Below, in pieces: positions 1 to 7,148 of a stretch of DNA of 64,000 bases (position 1 is its first letter; each line of letters opens with the position of its first letter). The notes below the pieces were generated by a model, which was not told where the DNA came from, did not search any database, and saw only the letters and a program-made list of their open reading frames with translations. The stretch comes from a virus. The stretch spans positions 22,123-86,122 of the IMG/VR virus record IMGVR_UViG_3300011013_000008. One strand, 5' to 3'. The translations under genes and the position numbers were made by a program.

Positions 1-13
1 ACAAGCCAACATT

Positions 14-89
14 GCATGTATAGCTCAGCTGGGAGAGCAATTCCTTGGTACGGGATAGGTCGCGTGTTTGATTCACGCTACATGCTCCA
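14..89 (+). tRNA. tRNA-Thr (anticodon GGU)
   Basis: A complete cloverleaf can be folded. The 7-bp acceptor GCATGTA pairs with TACATGC, the anticodon stem ATTCC pairs with GGGAT around loop TTGGTAC, and the T arm GCGTG/CACGC encloses TTTGATT. CCA is encoded at 87-89. It is the first of a cluster of phage tRNAs. Confidence 0.9.
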
Positions 90-112
90 GATTTTAATAC
101 TTAGGAGATAAA

Positions 113-274
113 ATGGAAACAACACTAGAAAGATACAAAGATCAACTTATCAATGAAACTAAAGAGTATAAAGAAATAACTGGTAATATAACAGCACTAG
201 AAGGTTATAGAGAAGGATATATTCAAGGTTTTGCAGATGCTTTTAACCTATTCATTGAGAATGAAGAGGATTAA
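113..274 (+). CDS. small acidic hypothetical protein (53 aa)
   Basis: A 53-codon frame starts at ATG 113 behind the ribosome-binding site TTAGGAGAT and ends in TAA directly abutting the next start codon. The product begins METTLERYKDQLINE and is charged and probably helical. I do not recognise a family. Its position between two tRNAs, good Shine-Dalgarno spacing and head-to-tail junction with the 275 gene support it as a real two-gene unit. Confidence 0.6.
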   Translation: METTLERYKDQLINETKEYKEITGNITALEGYREGYIQGFADAFNLFIENEED

Positions 275-472
275 ATGACAGCAATTCTAGTACCAGCTTT
301 TAATAAAACTTATAAGAATAAAACTGAAGTAATAGATGACTGGACAAGTGGAAAATCTTTCAGGATATCTGGCTCAAATAAATATGTATCTATTTTGAAT
401 AAGAAAATGCTAATAGAAAGTTATGATAGAGTTTATATTATTTCGGGTAATATAAAATTAGAAGTTATATAA
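275..472 (+). CDS. hypothetical protein (65 aa)
   Basis: The ATG follows the preceding stop with no gap (TAA-ATG), and GAAGAGGA provides a ribosome-binding site inside the end of the upstream gene. The 65-residue product has no recognisable motif, signal peptide or membrane segment. The next feature, tRNA-Phe, begins two bases after its stop codon. Confidence 0.6.
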   Translation: MTAILVPAFNKTYKNKTEVIDDWTSGKSFRISGSNKYVSILNKKMLIESYDRVYIISGNIKLEVI

Positions 473-473
473 G

Positions 474-548
474 TGCTTCCTAGCTGAGATGGATTAGCGA
501 AAAACTGAAAATTTTTAGAGAGTGGTTCGATACCACTGGAAGCAACCA
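474..548 (+). tRNA. tRNA-Phe (anticodon GAA)
   Basis: The acceptor TGCTTCC pairs with GGAAGCA. The anticodon stem AAAAA/TTTTT carries loop CTGAAAA with GAA at positions 34-36. The T arm GTGG-TTCGATA-CCAC is canonical, and discriminator A plus CCA are encoded at 545-548. The all-A/T anticodon stem is weak but formally paired. Confidence 0.88.
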
Positions 549-550
549 AT

Positions 551-627
551 AGGCCAGAGGCATAAGGGGTATACGCAACCGACTCATAATCGGTAGATAG
601 TTGGTTCGAATCCAACTTGGCCTACCA
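551..627 (+). tRNA. tRNA with CAU anticodon (Ile2 or Met)
   Basis: The acceptor AGGCCAG pairs with TTGGCCT and CCA is encoded at 625-627. The anticodon loop is CTCATAA, so the anticodon is CAU. The anticodon stem-loop core CGACTCATAATCG is the same as in E. coli tRNA-Ile2, which favours an isoleucine tRNA modified to lysidine at C34. An elongator methionine tRNA cannot be excluded by eye. Confidence 0.85.
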
Positions 628-644
628 CATTTAATAACAATTAA

Positions 645-718
645 AGCCCTATAGTTCAATGGTAGAACGCTAAACTGATAATTTAGTAACTGTGGTTCGA
701 ATCCACATAGGGCTACCA
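645..718 (+). tRNA. tRNA-Ile (anticodon GAU)
   Basis: The acceptor AGCCCTA pairs with TAGGGCT. The D stem GTTC pairs with GAAC, and the anticodon stem CTAAA/TTTAG carries loop CTGATAA with GAU. The T arm TGTGG-TTCGAAT-CCACA is canonical and CCA is encoded at 716-718. Confidence 0.9.
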
Positions 719-796
719 AATTATAACCGTAGCTAGTGCGTAAAGTTCACCATCTGTGTAACTAGAATAAGGTCAGATCAACCTTTTGCAGATAAC
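719..796 (+). other. short non-coding spacer in the tRNA cluster
   Basis: No open frame or complete cloverleaf is visible here. A perfect 5-bp hairpin AAGGT-CAGATCA-ACCTT lies near 768-784 and resembles a lone tRNA arm. The stretch could be the remnant of a decayed tRNA gene. Confidence 0.3.
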
Positions 797-870
797 CGAA
801 ATATCCTCTAATTGGCTAAGACTCTCTCATATCGCGAGAGGGAATGTAAGTTCGACTCTTACTATTTTGG
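797..870 (+). tRNA. tRNA-like cloverleaf, Asp-type anticodon AUC, no encoded CCA
   Basis: The segment folds with canonical arm lengths. Acceptor CGAAATA pairs with TATTTTG, the anticodon stem CTCTC/GAGAG encloses loop ATATCGC, there is a 5-nt variable region, and the T arm GTAAG/CTTAC encloses TTCGACT. Positions 34-36 read AUC, which would decode GAU (Asp), and the discriminator base is G as in tRNA-Asp. An A at position 34 is unusual for Asp, the D stem has a C-C mismatch, and no CCA is encoded, unlike the neighbours. It could be functional after host CCA addition or it could be decaying. Confidence 0.45.
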
Positions 871-899
871 GAACACTAATTTAAAAGGAGAATTAACTA

Positions 900-1064
900 T
901 TGCATTATTTACTTATAATAATTCTAGTTACTAGCAATGGTAATCTAGTCAATGATACAATAGTAACCAATTCTCTATTTGAGTGTGTAGCTAAAGAGAA
1001 AAAAATCCTAGCTAGAGATAACATTCAAGAATATACCTTATGTGTTGCACAAGGTATTAAGTAA
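900..1064 (+). CDS. small protein with hydrophobic N-terminus (54 aa), TTG start
   Basis: The frame opens with TTG 900 behind the strong ribosome-binding site AAAAGGAG and runs 54 codons to TAA. The first 13 residues after the start (HYLLIIILVTSNG) are hydrophobic and could be a signal or anchor. Two cysteines follow in the rest of the chain. I do not recognise the family. The TTG choice is forced because no ATG lies near the Shine-Dalgarno sequence. Confidence 0.55.
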   Translation: MHYLLIIILVTSNGNLVNDTIVTNSLFECVAKEKKILARDNIQEYTLCVAQGIK

Positions 1065-1068
1065 TTGA

Positions 1069-1142
1069 GTACCATACAGTCATGGCGACGCGCAGCACTC
1101 CAAACGCTTGTGGAAGAGGTTTGATTCCTTTACGGGATGCCA
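1069..1142 (+). tRNA. probable tRNA-Trp (anticodon CCA) with stem mismatches
   Basis: Arm lengths are near canonical, the anticodon loop is CTCCAAA as in tRNA-Trp, and the end reads G-CCA, matching the Trp discriminator G73. The T arm AGAGG-TTTGATT-CCTTT pairs. The acceptor GTACCAT/ACGGGAT has A-G and A-C mismatches, the first anticodon-stem pair below the loop is A-C, and the D loop is short. It is either a degenerate gene or a tRNA that tolerates or repairs these mismatches. Confidence 0.55.
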
Positions 1143-1210
1143 AATACGTGAAGTATTGAGTTTTATATTAAAAGTTTAATTTCACTCACAAGTACCAAAT
1201 TAAATTTATA

Positions 1211-1239
1211 TTGACATTTAGTCTAAATTCTGATATAAT
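1211..1239 (+). promoter_or_regulatory. sigma70-type promoter
   Basis: TTGACA at 1211-1216 and TATAAT at 1234-1239 are separated by exactly 17 bp. The expected start near 1246 lies 18 bases before the next ATG. Confidence 0.8.
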
Positions 1240-1263
1240 AGTTTTTTAAATGAGAGAAAATTA

Positions 1264-1425
1264 ATGAAGAAAGATTTACCTTATGATTTTGACTTATATT
1301 TTGACTTGAAGACCAAAGGTGAAGTCAAGAGGTATATTAAGTATCTGAAAGAACAAATAAAACAAATTCCAGAGGATTTACAATTTCTACTAGCTCTAGT
1401 AGAGAAACACAATATAAAGCTATAG
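1264..1425 (+). CDS. small hypothetical protein (53 aa)
   Basis: ATG 1264 follows a perfect sigma70-like promoter and a purine-rich GAGAG ribosome-binding site. The product begins MKKDLPYDFDLYFDLKTK and is charged, with a helical C-terminal half. No family is recognised. It is the first gene of the transcript that continues into the NadM-Nudix gene. Confidence 0.6.
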   Translation: MKKDLPYDFDLYFDLKTKGEVKRYIKYLKEQIKQIPEDLQFLLALVEKHNIKL

Positions 1426-1464
1426 AAAGACTGTAGTTAATCAAATTCATTAGAGGAGTTCTAT

Positions 1465-2493
1465 ATGAGTCAAACAAAATTCGATATAGCTGTCGTTATA
1501 GGCAGATTTCAAGTTCCACATCTGGGGCATCATAAACTAATACAAGAAGCAGCAAGAATAGCAGATAAAGTAGTAATTATAATTGGTTCTGTAGGGCAAC
1601 CGAGAACCCCTAAAAATCCTTTTACGTTTAAAGAACGTAAGGATATGCTAGAAAAAACAATCTCTAATTATATCAATTATGAAATTTTATCTGTTAGAGA
1701 TCAAAGATACAATCTACAACATTGGTTAGTAGATGTAGCTTATAAAGTTAATTCAACTACTAAATCATGGACAGATTACCCACCTTCGGTGGCTATAGTC
1801 GGTCATATTAAAGACGATAGTTCATTTTATCTAAAGATGTTTCCTCAGTGGACTTTTCATGAAATTGAAAATCATAAGGAGGTTAACTCTACAGATATCA
1901 GGGATCAATTATTTGAGGGCAGTAGTCCTTATGATATAGATCATATTGATTCTAAAGTATGTAACTATTTAGCCGGTTGGCAAATGACTGATACTTATCA
2001 TAATCTTAAAGAAGAGTATGAATTTATTAAAAAGTATAAGTCAGCTTATAAAGATTTGCCTTATCCGCCAATCTTTAGTACAGTTGATGCAGTAGTAACA
2101 CAAAGTGGACATATTCTTCTAGTAAAGAGAAAAGCAGCTCCTGGAAAGGGCTTGTGGGCACTACCTGGGGGTTTTATTGGGCAAAGTGAAACTATTGAAG
2201 ATGCTATGCTTAGGGAGCTAGTAGAAGAAACAAAAATTAAATTGCAAAAGATTATTCTGCAACGATCTATAACTAAGCAAAAAGTTTATGATGATCCTGA
2301 TCGATCATTAAGAGGTAGAACAATTACACATGCTTTTGCTATAGAACTAAGTGGAGATACTTTACCTAGAGTTAAGGGAAGTGATGATGCTGAAAAAGCT
2401 AAATGGTTTCCACTTAACGAAGTGTTCTCAATGGGCGAAAACATCTACGAGGATCATTTAAGTATAATATTGAATATTACTGGTGATCTCTAA
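1465..2493 (+). CDS. nadM: bifunctional NMN adenylyltransferase / Nudix hydrolase
   Basis: The N-terminal domain carries the nucleotidyltransferase signature GRFQVPHLGH at residues 13-22 (HxGH at 19-22) and the second motif STDIR at 142-146. The C-terminal domain has a Nudix box from about residue 236 to 258, with E242, R250, E251, E254 and E255; the last glycine of the consensus is replaced by lysine. This is the NadM-Nudix architecture known from cyanobacteria, Francisella and phage KVP40, making NAD from NMN plus ATP while hydrolysing ADP-ribose-type compounds. ATG 1465 has the ribosome-binding site AGAGGAG. It would supply NAD to the phage's NAD-dependent ligase. Confidence 0.93.
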   Translation: MSQTKFDIAVVIGRFQVPHLGHHKLIQEAARIADKVVIIIGSVGQPRTPKNPFTFKERKDMLEKTISNYINYEILSVRDQRYNLQHWLVDVAYKVNSTTKSWTDYPPSVAIVGHIKDDSSFYLKMFPQWTFHEIENHKEVNSTDIRDQLFEGSSPYDIDHIDSKVCNYLAGWQMTDTYHNLKEEYEFIKKYKSAYKDLPYPPIFSTVDAVVTQSGHILLVKRKAAPGKGLWALPGGFIGQSETIEDAMLRELVEETKIKLQKIILQRSITKQKVYDDPDRSLRGRTITHAFAIELSGDTLPRVKGSDDAEKAKWFPLNEVFSMGENIYEDHLSIILNITGDL

Positions 2494-2540
2494 TATAAAG
2501 GATAGACCTTTATAGACTAATTTAATATAGGAGTTTACTT

Positions 2541-2762
2541 TTGAAGAAGTTAGACAAAACTCAAATAGCTAGATATAGTTTTGCAGAACCATTAGGTGAG
2601 GGTAATGAGCCAGTTGTTATAACTGTTTCCGATAAATGGATAGAACTTATGTACTATCCAGCTTGGAAAGAACGAATGATTAATGTTGGCAGAGGTCACT
2701 TAATTAGTTTAGAAAAATGTATAGAGGATTTTGTGACAGTAAACTGGGCACAAAAACTCTAA
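2541..2762 (+). CDS. hypothetical protein (73 aa), TTG start
   Basis: The start is TTG 2541, placed 9 bases after the ribosome-binding site TAGGAG. The product is a small soluble protein without recognisable motifs. It sits between the NadM-Nudix gene and tRNA-Arg and probably shares the upstream transcript. Confidence 0.6.
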   Translation: MKKLDKTQIARYSFAEPLGEGNEPVVITVSDKWIELMYYPAWKERMINVGRGHLISLEKCIEDFVTVNWAQKL

Positions 2763-2773
2763 AAATGAATAAT

Positions 2774-2850
2774 GCCCTGTTGGTCTAAATGGATAAGGCA
2801 ATAGACTTCTAATCTATACGATGCAGGTTCGAATCCTGTGCAGGGTGCCA
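2774..2850 (+). tRNA. tRNA-Arg (anticodon UCU)
   Basis: The acceptor GCCCTGT pairs with GCAGGGT with two G-U pairs. The anticodon stem ATAGA/TCTAT carries loop CTTCTAA with UCU. The T arm is canonical, the discriminator is G as in bacterial tRNA-Arg(UCU), and CCA is encoded. It decodes AGA, a codon common in this AT-rich genome. Confidence 0.92.
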
Positions 2851-2873
2851 ATTAAAAGAGAAAATATAATATA

Positions 2874-2999
2874 ATGAAGTATAAAGCAGAAGCCGGTATG
2901 GCATTAGTATTTATAGCTACCATAGGACTTCAGGGTATCTGGAATGCCTTACTATTATTAGGTTTTATGTTAATAATGTGGGCTATACTTACAGCATAG
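2874..2999 (+). CDS. small membrane protein (41 aa)
   Basis: A 41-codon frame starts at ATG 2874 and ends at TAG 2997-2999. The short N-terminus MKYKAEAG is followed by two hydrophobic stretches (ALVFIATIGL and ALLLLGFMLIMWAIL), so it is probably an inner-membrane microprotein. The ribosome-binding site is weak. No function can be assigned. Confidence 0.5.
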   Translation: MKYKAEAGMALVFIATIGLQGIWNALLLLGFMLIMWAILTA

Positions 3000-3007
3000 A
3001 GGAAATT

Positions 3008-3202
3008 ATGAGTAGAACTTATCGTACAAAAAGACCACAGTTTAAGTTAGGTAGACATCTAGCTTTTAAATGGTGTAAGAATGGTAAGGTTAGAGATGGT
3101 ACTCCTACTCACTACGCTTCAGGCTGTGAAAGGCATGGAGACTGCCCTTACTGCTATAATAATAGAATGTTTTCCACAGAAAGGAGGAAACCGATAGAAT
3201 GA
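3008..3202 (+). CDS. small cysteine-containing hypothetical protein (64 aa)
   Basis: The frame is open further upstream, but ATG 3008 is preferred because AGAGGAAATT precedes it and the preceding membrane-protein gene ends at 2999. The product is basic and contains a CERHGDCPYCYNN cluster with three cysteines and a histidine, which could bind a metal. It overlaps the next gene's start by four bases. Family unknown. Confidence 0.6.
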   Translation: MSRTYRTKRPQFKLGRHLAFKWCKNGKVRDGTPTHYASGCERHGDCPYCYNNRMFSTERRKPIE

Positions 3203-3417
3203 GTTTATCAAACTTTCCTAAAGATACAAAAGTTGTTATATATGATAAGAAGAGCAACAATGACATATGGTATAAAGGAATTATAAAATATATACCAAAT
3301 TCAAATACAGAGAAATACTTTGATGTAGTGCTACAGATTGATGCGCAGCCAATAATTAATACTAGAGGACATTATATTAATGAAGTATTTCAAATTCCAA
3401 TAGTGATTAGACCATGA
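3199..3417 (+). CDS. hypothetical protein (72 aa)
   Basis: ATG 3199 overlaps the upstream stop and is preceded by the strong ribosome-binding site AAAGGAGG. The product is a beta-rich 72-residue protein with no recognised motif. It overlaps the start of the phosphoesterase gene by four bases, so the three genes 3008-3971 are translationally coupled. Confidence 0.65.
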   Translation: MSLSNFPKDTKVVIYDKKSNNDIWYKGIIKYIPNSNTEKYFDVVLQIDAQPIINTRGHYINEVFQIPIVIRP

Positions 3418-3971
3418 TTTATTTTACATCAGATATACACTTTTTTCATGAAAATATTCTAAAGTATCAAGAGTCTACTAGACCTTTTGATACAGTAGAG
3501 GAAATGAATGATTTTATTATTAGAAAGTGGAACAGAACAGTTACTAATAAGGATGAAATTTATGTTCTAGGCGATTTTGCTATGGGACATAAAGAAAAAG
3601 CTATTAAATTGATAAAAAAGCTAAATGGACATATTCACCTTATTCGTGGCAATCACGATCACTTTAGTAAAGAACAGGAAGCTGAAATTTTTAGTTCTGC
3701 ACAAGATTATAAAGTGCTAAGATATAATAAGGAAAGATTTGTACTATTTCACTACCCTATCCAAGAATGGGATAGGTGTTATTATGGAGATATGCATCTA
3801 CATGGCCATTCACATGGTAATCTAAAAGATATTAAGCCTAATAGGTTTGATATGGGTTGGGATATTCATAAAAGATTAGTTTCTATTGAAGAAGTTAAAA
3901 CATGGAGAGTTAATGAACACGTACCACAGCATGGTAATACTAGATCAAGAGATGGAACTTTACCCACATGA
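3414..3971 (+). CDS. calcineurin-like metallophosphoesterase
   Basis: The chain shows the ordered metal-binding motifs of the family: SDIHFFH near residues 6-12, GDFAMG, RGNHDH, FHYP and HGHSHG. At 185 residues it matches small phage phosphoesterases of the YfcE/MJ0936 type. The substrate is not evident from sequence; proposed roles for relatives are nucleotide or phosphodiester hydrolysis. It overlaps its upstream neighbour by four bases. Confidence 0.85.
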   Translation: MIYFTSDIHFFHENILKYQESTRPFDTVEEMNDFIIRKWNRTVTNKDEIYVLGDFAMGHKEKAIKLIKKLNGHIHLIRGNHDHFSKEQEAEIFSSAQDYKVLRYNKERFVLFHYPIQEWDRCYYGDMHLHGHSHGNLKDIKPNRFDMGWDIHKRLVSIEEVKTWRVNEHVPQHGNTRSRDGTLPT

Positions 3972-3992
3972 TAATTTTAGAGGAATTAAAAA

Positions 3993-4409
3993 ATGAAAAT
4001 AGCATTTGATGTACATGGTGTTTTAGATACTTATGTACATTTTAGAAATACAGCAAAAAGCGTACTTAGTAGAAGAGATTCTTTATATATTATATCTGGT
4101 CAATTATATGATAAAAATATGCAAGAAACATTAGATTGGGCTGGTTTAAAAGATTATAGGTATTTTTCCATTACTCAAGAGTTACTAGACAAAGATCCTA
4201 ATTTAATAACTTGGATTGACGGTAAACCTTGGGCAGATGACGATGTATGGAATAGAGTAAAAGCTGATATATGTCATCGTGAAGGTATAGATGTTATTTA
4301 CGATGATTCTCCTATTTATGGAGAATATTTTAGGGATATAAAAACCCTATATGTAGAAGTACAAAATGGTCACTGGAGTGATTCAGGTAGAGAACAACGA
4401 AATAAATAA
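3993..4409 (+). CDS. HAD-superfamily hydrolase-like protein
   Basis: The N-terminus MKIAFDVHGVLDT matches HAD motif I, although the usual second aspartate (DxD) is replaced by histidine (D6-V-H8). The segment YIISGQ resembles motif II, and YDDSPIYGE near residue 104 resembles the motif III/IV aspartates. This suggests a nucleotidase or phosphatase fold. The motif I change leaves the activity uncertain. AGAGGAATT gives a good ribosome-binding site for ATG 3993. Confidence 0.65.
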   Translation: MKIAFDVHGVLDTYVHFRNTAKSVLSRRDSLYIISGQLYDKNMQETLDWAGLKDYRYFSITQELLDKDPNLITWIDGKPWADDDVWNRVKADICHREGIDVIYDDSPIYGEYFRDIKTLYVEVQNGHWSDSGREQRNK

Positions 4410-4413
4410 ATAC

Positions 4414-4443
4414 TTGACTACTTGGTAGTATTCTTGATATAAT
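4414..4443 (+). promoter_or_regulatory. sigma70-type promoter
   Basis: TTGACT at 4414-4419 and TATAAT at 4438-4443 are separated by 18 bp, at the start of the replication gene run. Confidence 0.65.
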
Positions 4444-4508
4444 ATATTCTCAAGTGAGAAATTAAACAATAAAATGTACCCTTGAGGTATAGAAAGAGGA
4501 AAAAATTC

Positions 4509-4892
4509 ATGGCAAGTGAATGGACAGATGAACTAAGACAGAAAGCAGTAGAATTATATGAGGAAGGTAATCCTACAGAGGAAAATACTTTAGAAGTATT
4601 AAAATCTGTAGCTGATACTATTGGTAAGACAGTAAATGGAACTCGTATGATTCTTATCGCTGGAGGAGTATATATTGCTAAGTCAAAAACTACAGCTACT
4701 ACAACTACGACCAGTGATGGTAAGAAAGTTGTTAAAAAATCAAAGAAAGAAAGCCTAGATGATCTGAAAGGTATATTAGAAGATAATGGTGCAGAAGTTG
4801 ACGCATCTATTGTTGATAAACTTACAGGTAAGGCAGCAGAATATTTTCATTCTGCTATTAAGACAATTATAACCCAAACTACTGAGGAGTAG
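4509..4892 (+). CDS. putative HTH-like DNA-binding protein, paralogue of the 7904 and 58628 genes
   Basis: The frame is open from 4482, but ATG 4509 follows AGAGGAAAA and gives a product beginning MASEWTDELRQKAVEL. The first 60 residues resemble one repeat of the 7904 protein: an acidic or aromatic start, then a helix-turn-helix-like stretch (VADTIGKTVNGTR) ending in a YxxK element. A Thr-rich linker and a second helical region follow. A DNA-binding or nucleoid-like role is inferred only from this pattern. Confidence 0.55.
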   Translation: MASEWTDELRQKAVELYEEGNPTEENTLEVLKSVADTIGKTVNGTRMILIAGGVYIAKSKTTATTTTTSDGKKVVKKSKKESLDDLKGILEDNGAEVDASIVDKLTGKAAEYFHSAIKTIITQTTEE

Positions 4893-4897
4893 AATAA

Positions 4898-5530
4898 ATG
4901 AGTAAGAGTGAAGAGCGTTTAGATAAACTAAGCATGCAAAAGGTAATATCATTATTAGAGCAGGAAAAGCCAATTACTAAAAAGGCTGCTTGTGAAATGC
5001 TTAATATCTCTTATAATACTACTAGACTAAAAAAGTTAATAGAAGAGTTCAAACGTAAGGAAGAAAATTCTAAGAAAAGGCGTACTAAGTTAAGGGGCAA
5101 ACCTATTACAACCGATGAACTATCTATTATAGCTTCAGAATATCTTAGTGGTACAGCTATTTCTGTTATATCTGATTTTATTTATAGACCAGCTACCTTA
5201 ATTAAGGAGAGTATTAAAGATCTTAATATTCCAATAAGGCATGCAGAAGCATCTTATCATAATCCTTATTTAATAGAAGATGGTGCAGTATCAGAAGAAT
5301 ACGAAAAAGATGATTTAGTATACGCAGCTAGATATCAATGTGCTGCTCTAGTAGAAAAGAAATACAGTAATGAAGATGGTAATTACTATAAAATATATTT
5401 GCTGGGTAATGAACAGCAATATGCCATGCAACCATATTGGGAATTAGCAGACCTTACCAGAGTTCATAAAGAACTTAAAGTGGTTATTAAACCACAAGAA
5501 GGTCTAGCTCCCGCAATTAATCCACGCTAA
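4898..5530 (+). CDS. putative HTH regulatory protein
   Basis: The start ATG is five bases after the upstream stop, with ribosome-binding site GAGGAG. Residues 15-60 include an HTH-like stretch (ITKKAACEMLNISYNT), followed by a basic linker with KKRRTK and a second helical motif. The C-terminal 80 residues look like a small beta barrel (LVYAARYQCAALVEKKY). It may bind DNA or RNA and regulate phage transcription, but I do not recognise a characterised homologue. Confidence 0.55.
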   Translation: MSKSEERLDKLSMQKVISLLEQEKPITKKAACEMLNISYNTTRLKKLIEEFKRKEENSKKRRTKLRGKPITTDELSIIASEYLSGTAISVISDFIYRPATLIKESIKDLNIPIRHAEASYHNPYLIEDGAVSEEYEKDDLVYAARYQCAALVEKKYSNEDGNYYKIYLLGNEQQYAMQPYWELADLTRVHKELKVVIKPQEGLAPAINPR

Positions 5531-5545
5531 CAAGAGATAACAAAA

Positions 5546-5851
5546 ATGAATAAAGGTAGAGTTATTGGTCTCCTAAAACAACATGGAGATGCTATTTTAT
5601 CATATAAAGAACCTAAAGGAACAAAAACAGTTAAGAAAGGTACAGTAACCCACCGGTTATGTACTTTAGACTTCAAAAATCCCTATATTAAGTCTAGGAC
5701 ACGGGGTAATAAACCTTGGCCTAAGAATAAAACTGATATAGTTGTTTTTAGTTGGACAGATAATAGATATTGGATTCATAATCCAGAACATATATTTAAA
5801 GTTCAACCACTTTCAGAGATACTAAATAATGTCCGTCCAAAACTATCTTGA
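5546..5851 (+). CDS. hypothetical protein (101 aa)
   Basis: ATG 5546 follows an AAGAGAT ribosome-binding site. The product is basic and contains aromatic residues near the C-terminus (FSWTDNRYWIHNP). It overlaps the ligase adenylation-subunit gene by 23 bp, which suggests co-translation. No family is recognised. Confidence 0.6.
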   Translation: MNKGRVIGLLKQHGDAILSYKEPKGTKTVKKGTVTHRLCTLDFKNPYIKSRTRGNKPWPKNKTDIVVFSWTDNRYWIHNPEHIFKVQPLSEILNNVRPKLS

Positions 5852-6794
5852 TAAGGCCGCTAGCGCTTATTATGAGGGCAATCCCTTCCTGTCAGATGCA
5901 GAATTTGATTATTTAGCCCGCATTTATAATTATAATCAACTCGGGGCAAAGCCGCTTAAAAGCGGTACACTGCCCCATATCAACCGATTATATTCCCTAC
6001 AAAAATTTTATACAGGTGATAAGTTACCAGAATTAGACAATCCAGTAGAATCTCCAAAACTAGATGGCTCATGTATTAGTATAACTTATATTAATAATAT
6101 GTTAGATTCAGTAGTTACTAGAGGAGATGGTATTATAGGCCAGGATGTTACTAAGAATTTTATAGGTTGGAATGGAATACCACAAGCTATTACATTCGGC
6201 TCTAATAATGTTATCCAAGTAGTAGGAGAGCTTATAGCTCCACTAACTATTGACAATGCTAGAAACTACGCAGCAGGAGCAGCTAATCTCAAAGATAAAG
6301 AAGAATTTCTAAAACGAGATTTAACTTTTATAGCTTATGCAGTATTTATTGGTAGTGAATTATTACAGTCTACTTATAGAGAGGCTATGTCTACATTAAG
6401 TAATTGGGGGTTCTCCACTGTACTAGACAAAGGTTTAGTAGATATCTACCCAACAGATGGAATTGTATATAGAGAAAATGATAATACTATTTATAATCTT
6501 GCAGGGTTTACTGATAAATATCCTAAAGGAGCATTTGCATTAAAAACTACAGAGGATTTTGAAACAGTAATTACTACGCTATTAGACGTAGTGTGGGAAA
6601 CTGGAAAATCTGGTAAAGTAACTCCAGTAGCTGTTCTAGAACCTATTGTAGTAGAAGATGCTTTAGTTAGTAGAGCTACACTTAATAATGTAGGTTTTAT
6701 AGATTCTATGGGAATGAAAATAGGTGATGAGTTATTACTTACTCGTAGTGGAGGTATTATACCAAAGATACTAGGAGTAGCTAATGAAACTTAA
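5829..6794 (+). CDS. ligA: NAD-dependent DNA ligase, adenylation/OB subunit (split ligase)
   Basis: The 321-residue product holds the N-terminal half of an NAD-dependent ligase. It contains a shortened Ia region, the adenylated-lysine motif KLDG at 77-80, the nucleotidyltransferase fold with DGIVYRE, and an OB part ending in GDELLLTRSGGIIPKILGV. Zinc finger, HhH and BRCT regions are absent and are encoded by the separate gene at 7149. T5 also encodes a two-part ligase. A GC-richer hairpin lies in the coding region at 5943-5976. Confidence 0.93.
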   Translation: MSVQNYLDKAASAYYEGNPFLSDAEFDYLARIYNYNQLGAKPLKSGTLPHINRLYSLQKFYTGDKLPELDNPVESPKLDGSCISITYINNMLDSVVTRGDGIIGQDVTKNFIGWNGIPQAITFGSNNVIQVVGELIAPLTIDNARNYAAGAANLKDKEEFLKRDLTFIAYAVFIGSELLQSTYREAMSTLSNWGFSTVLDKGLVDIYPTDGIVYRENDNTIYNLAGFTDKYPKGAFALKTTEDFETVITTLLDVVWETGKSGKVTPVAVLEPIVVEDALVSRATLNNVGFIDSMGMKIGDELLLTRSGGIIPKILGVANET

Positions 6795-7026
6795 AGATGT
6801 ACTTATTAAAATTCTAGCTGATAAGAGACAAGCTTCAGATACATTAGCAGATGTTGTATTATACGCAGAATTAAATATAAGTCAATGGTATAGAGGTGCA
6901 GATATATCTAATGAATTATTATGTTTACGCAAAGATGTAGATTGTATGCTAAAGTCGGATAATGGAACAATTAGAAATATGCGGGAAGTTCCCTTTAGGG
7001 AAGTAGTTAACAGCTATGATATGTAA
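6784..7026 (+). CDS. hypothetical protein between the two ligase genes (80 aa)
   Basis: ATG 6784 overlaps the end of the ligase subunit gene by 11 bp, with CTAGGAGTA as ribosome-binding site. The product is small, soluble and unrecognised. Its position between the two halves of the ligase raises the possibility that it is a late insertion. Confidence 0.55.
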   Translation: MKLKDVLIKILADKRQASDTLADVVLYAELNISQWYRGADISNELLCLRKDVDCMLKSDNGTIRNMREVPFREVVNSYDM

Positions 7027-7108
7027 AATTATCCCCCGCGCCGACCAACCAACATTTTATACATTAATTTATTCCGCGCATGTGCTAACTAACCATAAAA
7101 AATAACTC

Positions 7109-7137
7109 TTGACATTTGCTGGGTAAACTGATATAAT
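7109..7137 (+). promoter_or_regulatory. sigma70-type promoter for the second ligase gene
   Basis: TTGACA at 7109-7114 and TATAAT at 7132-7137 are 17 bp apart. The expected start near 7144 leaves about five untranslated bases before ATG 7149, and no Shine-Dalgarno sequence is present. The 7027-7108 stretch holds nothing else recognisable. Confidence 0.8.
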
Positions 7138-7148
7138 ATATACACAAA

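Noticed and set aside
433-719. Two minus-strand frames across the tRNA cluster
   Set aside because: They are antisense to complete tRNA genes and lack start signals.
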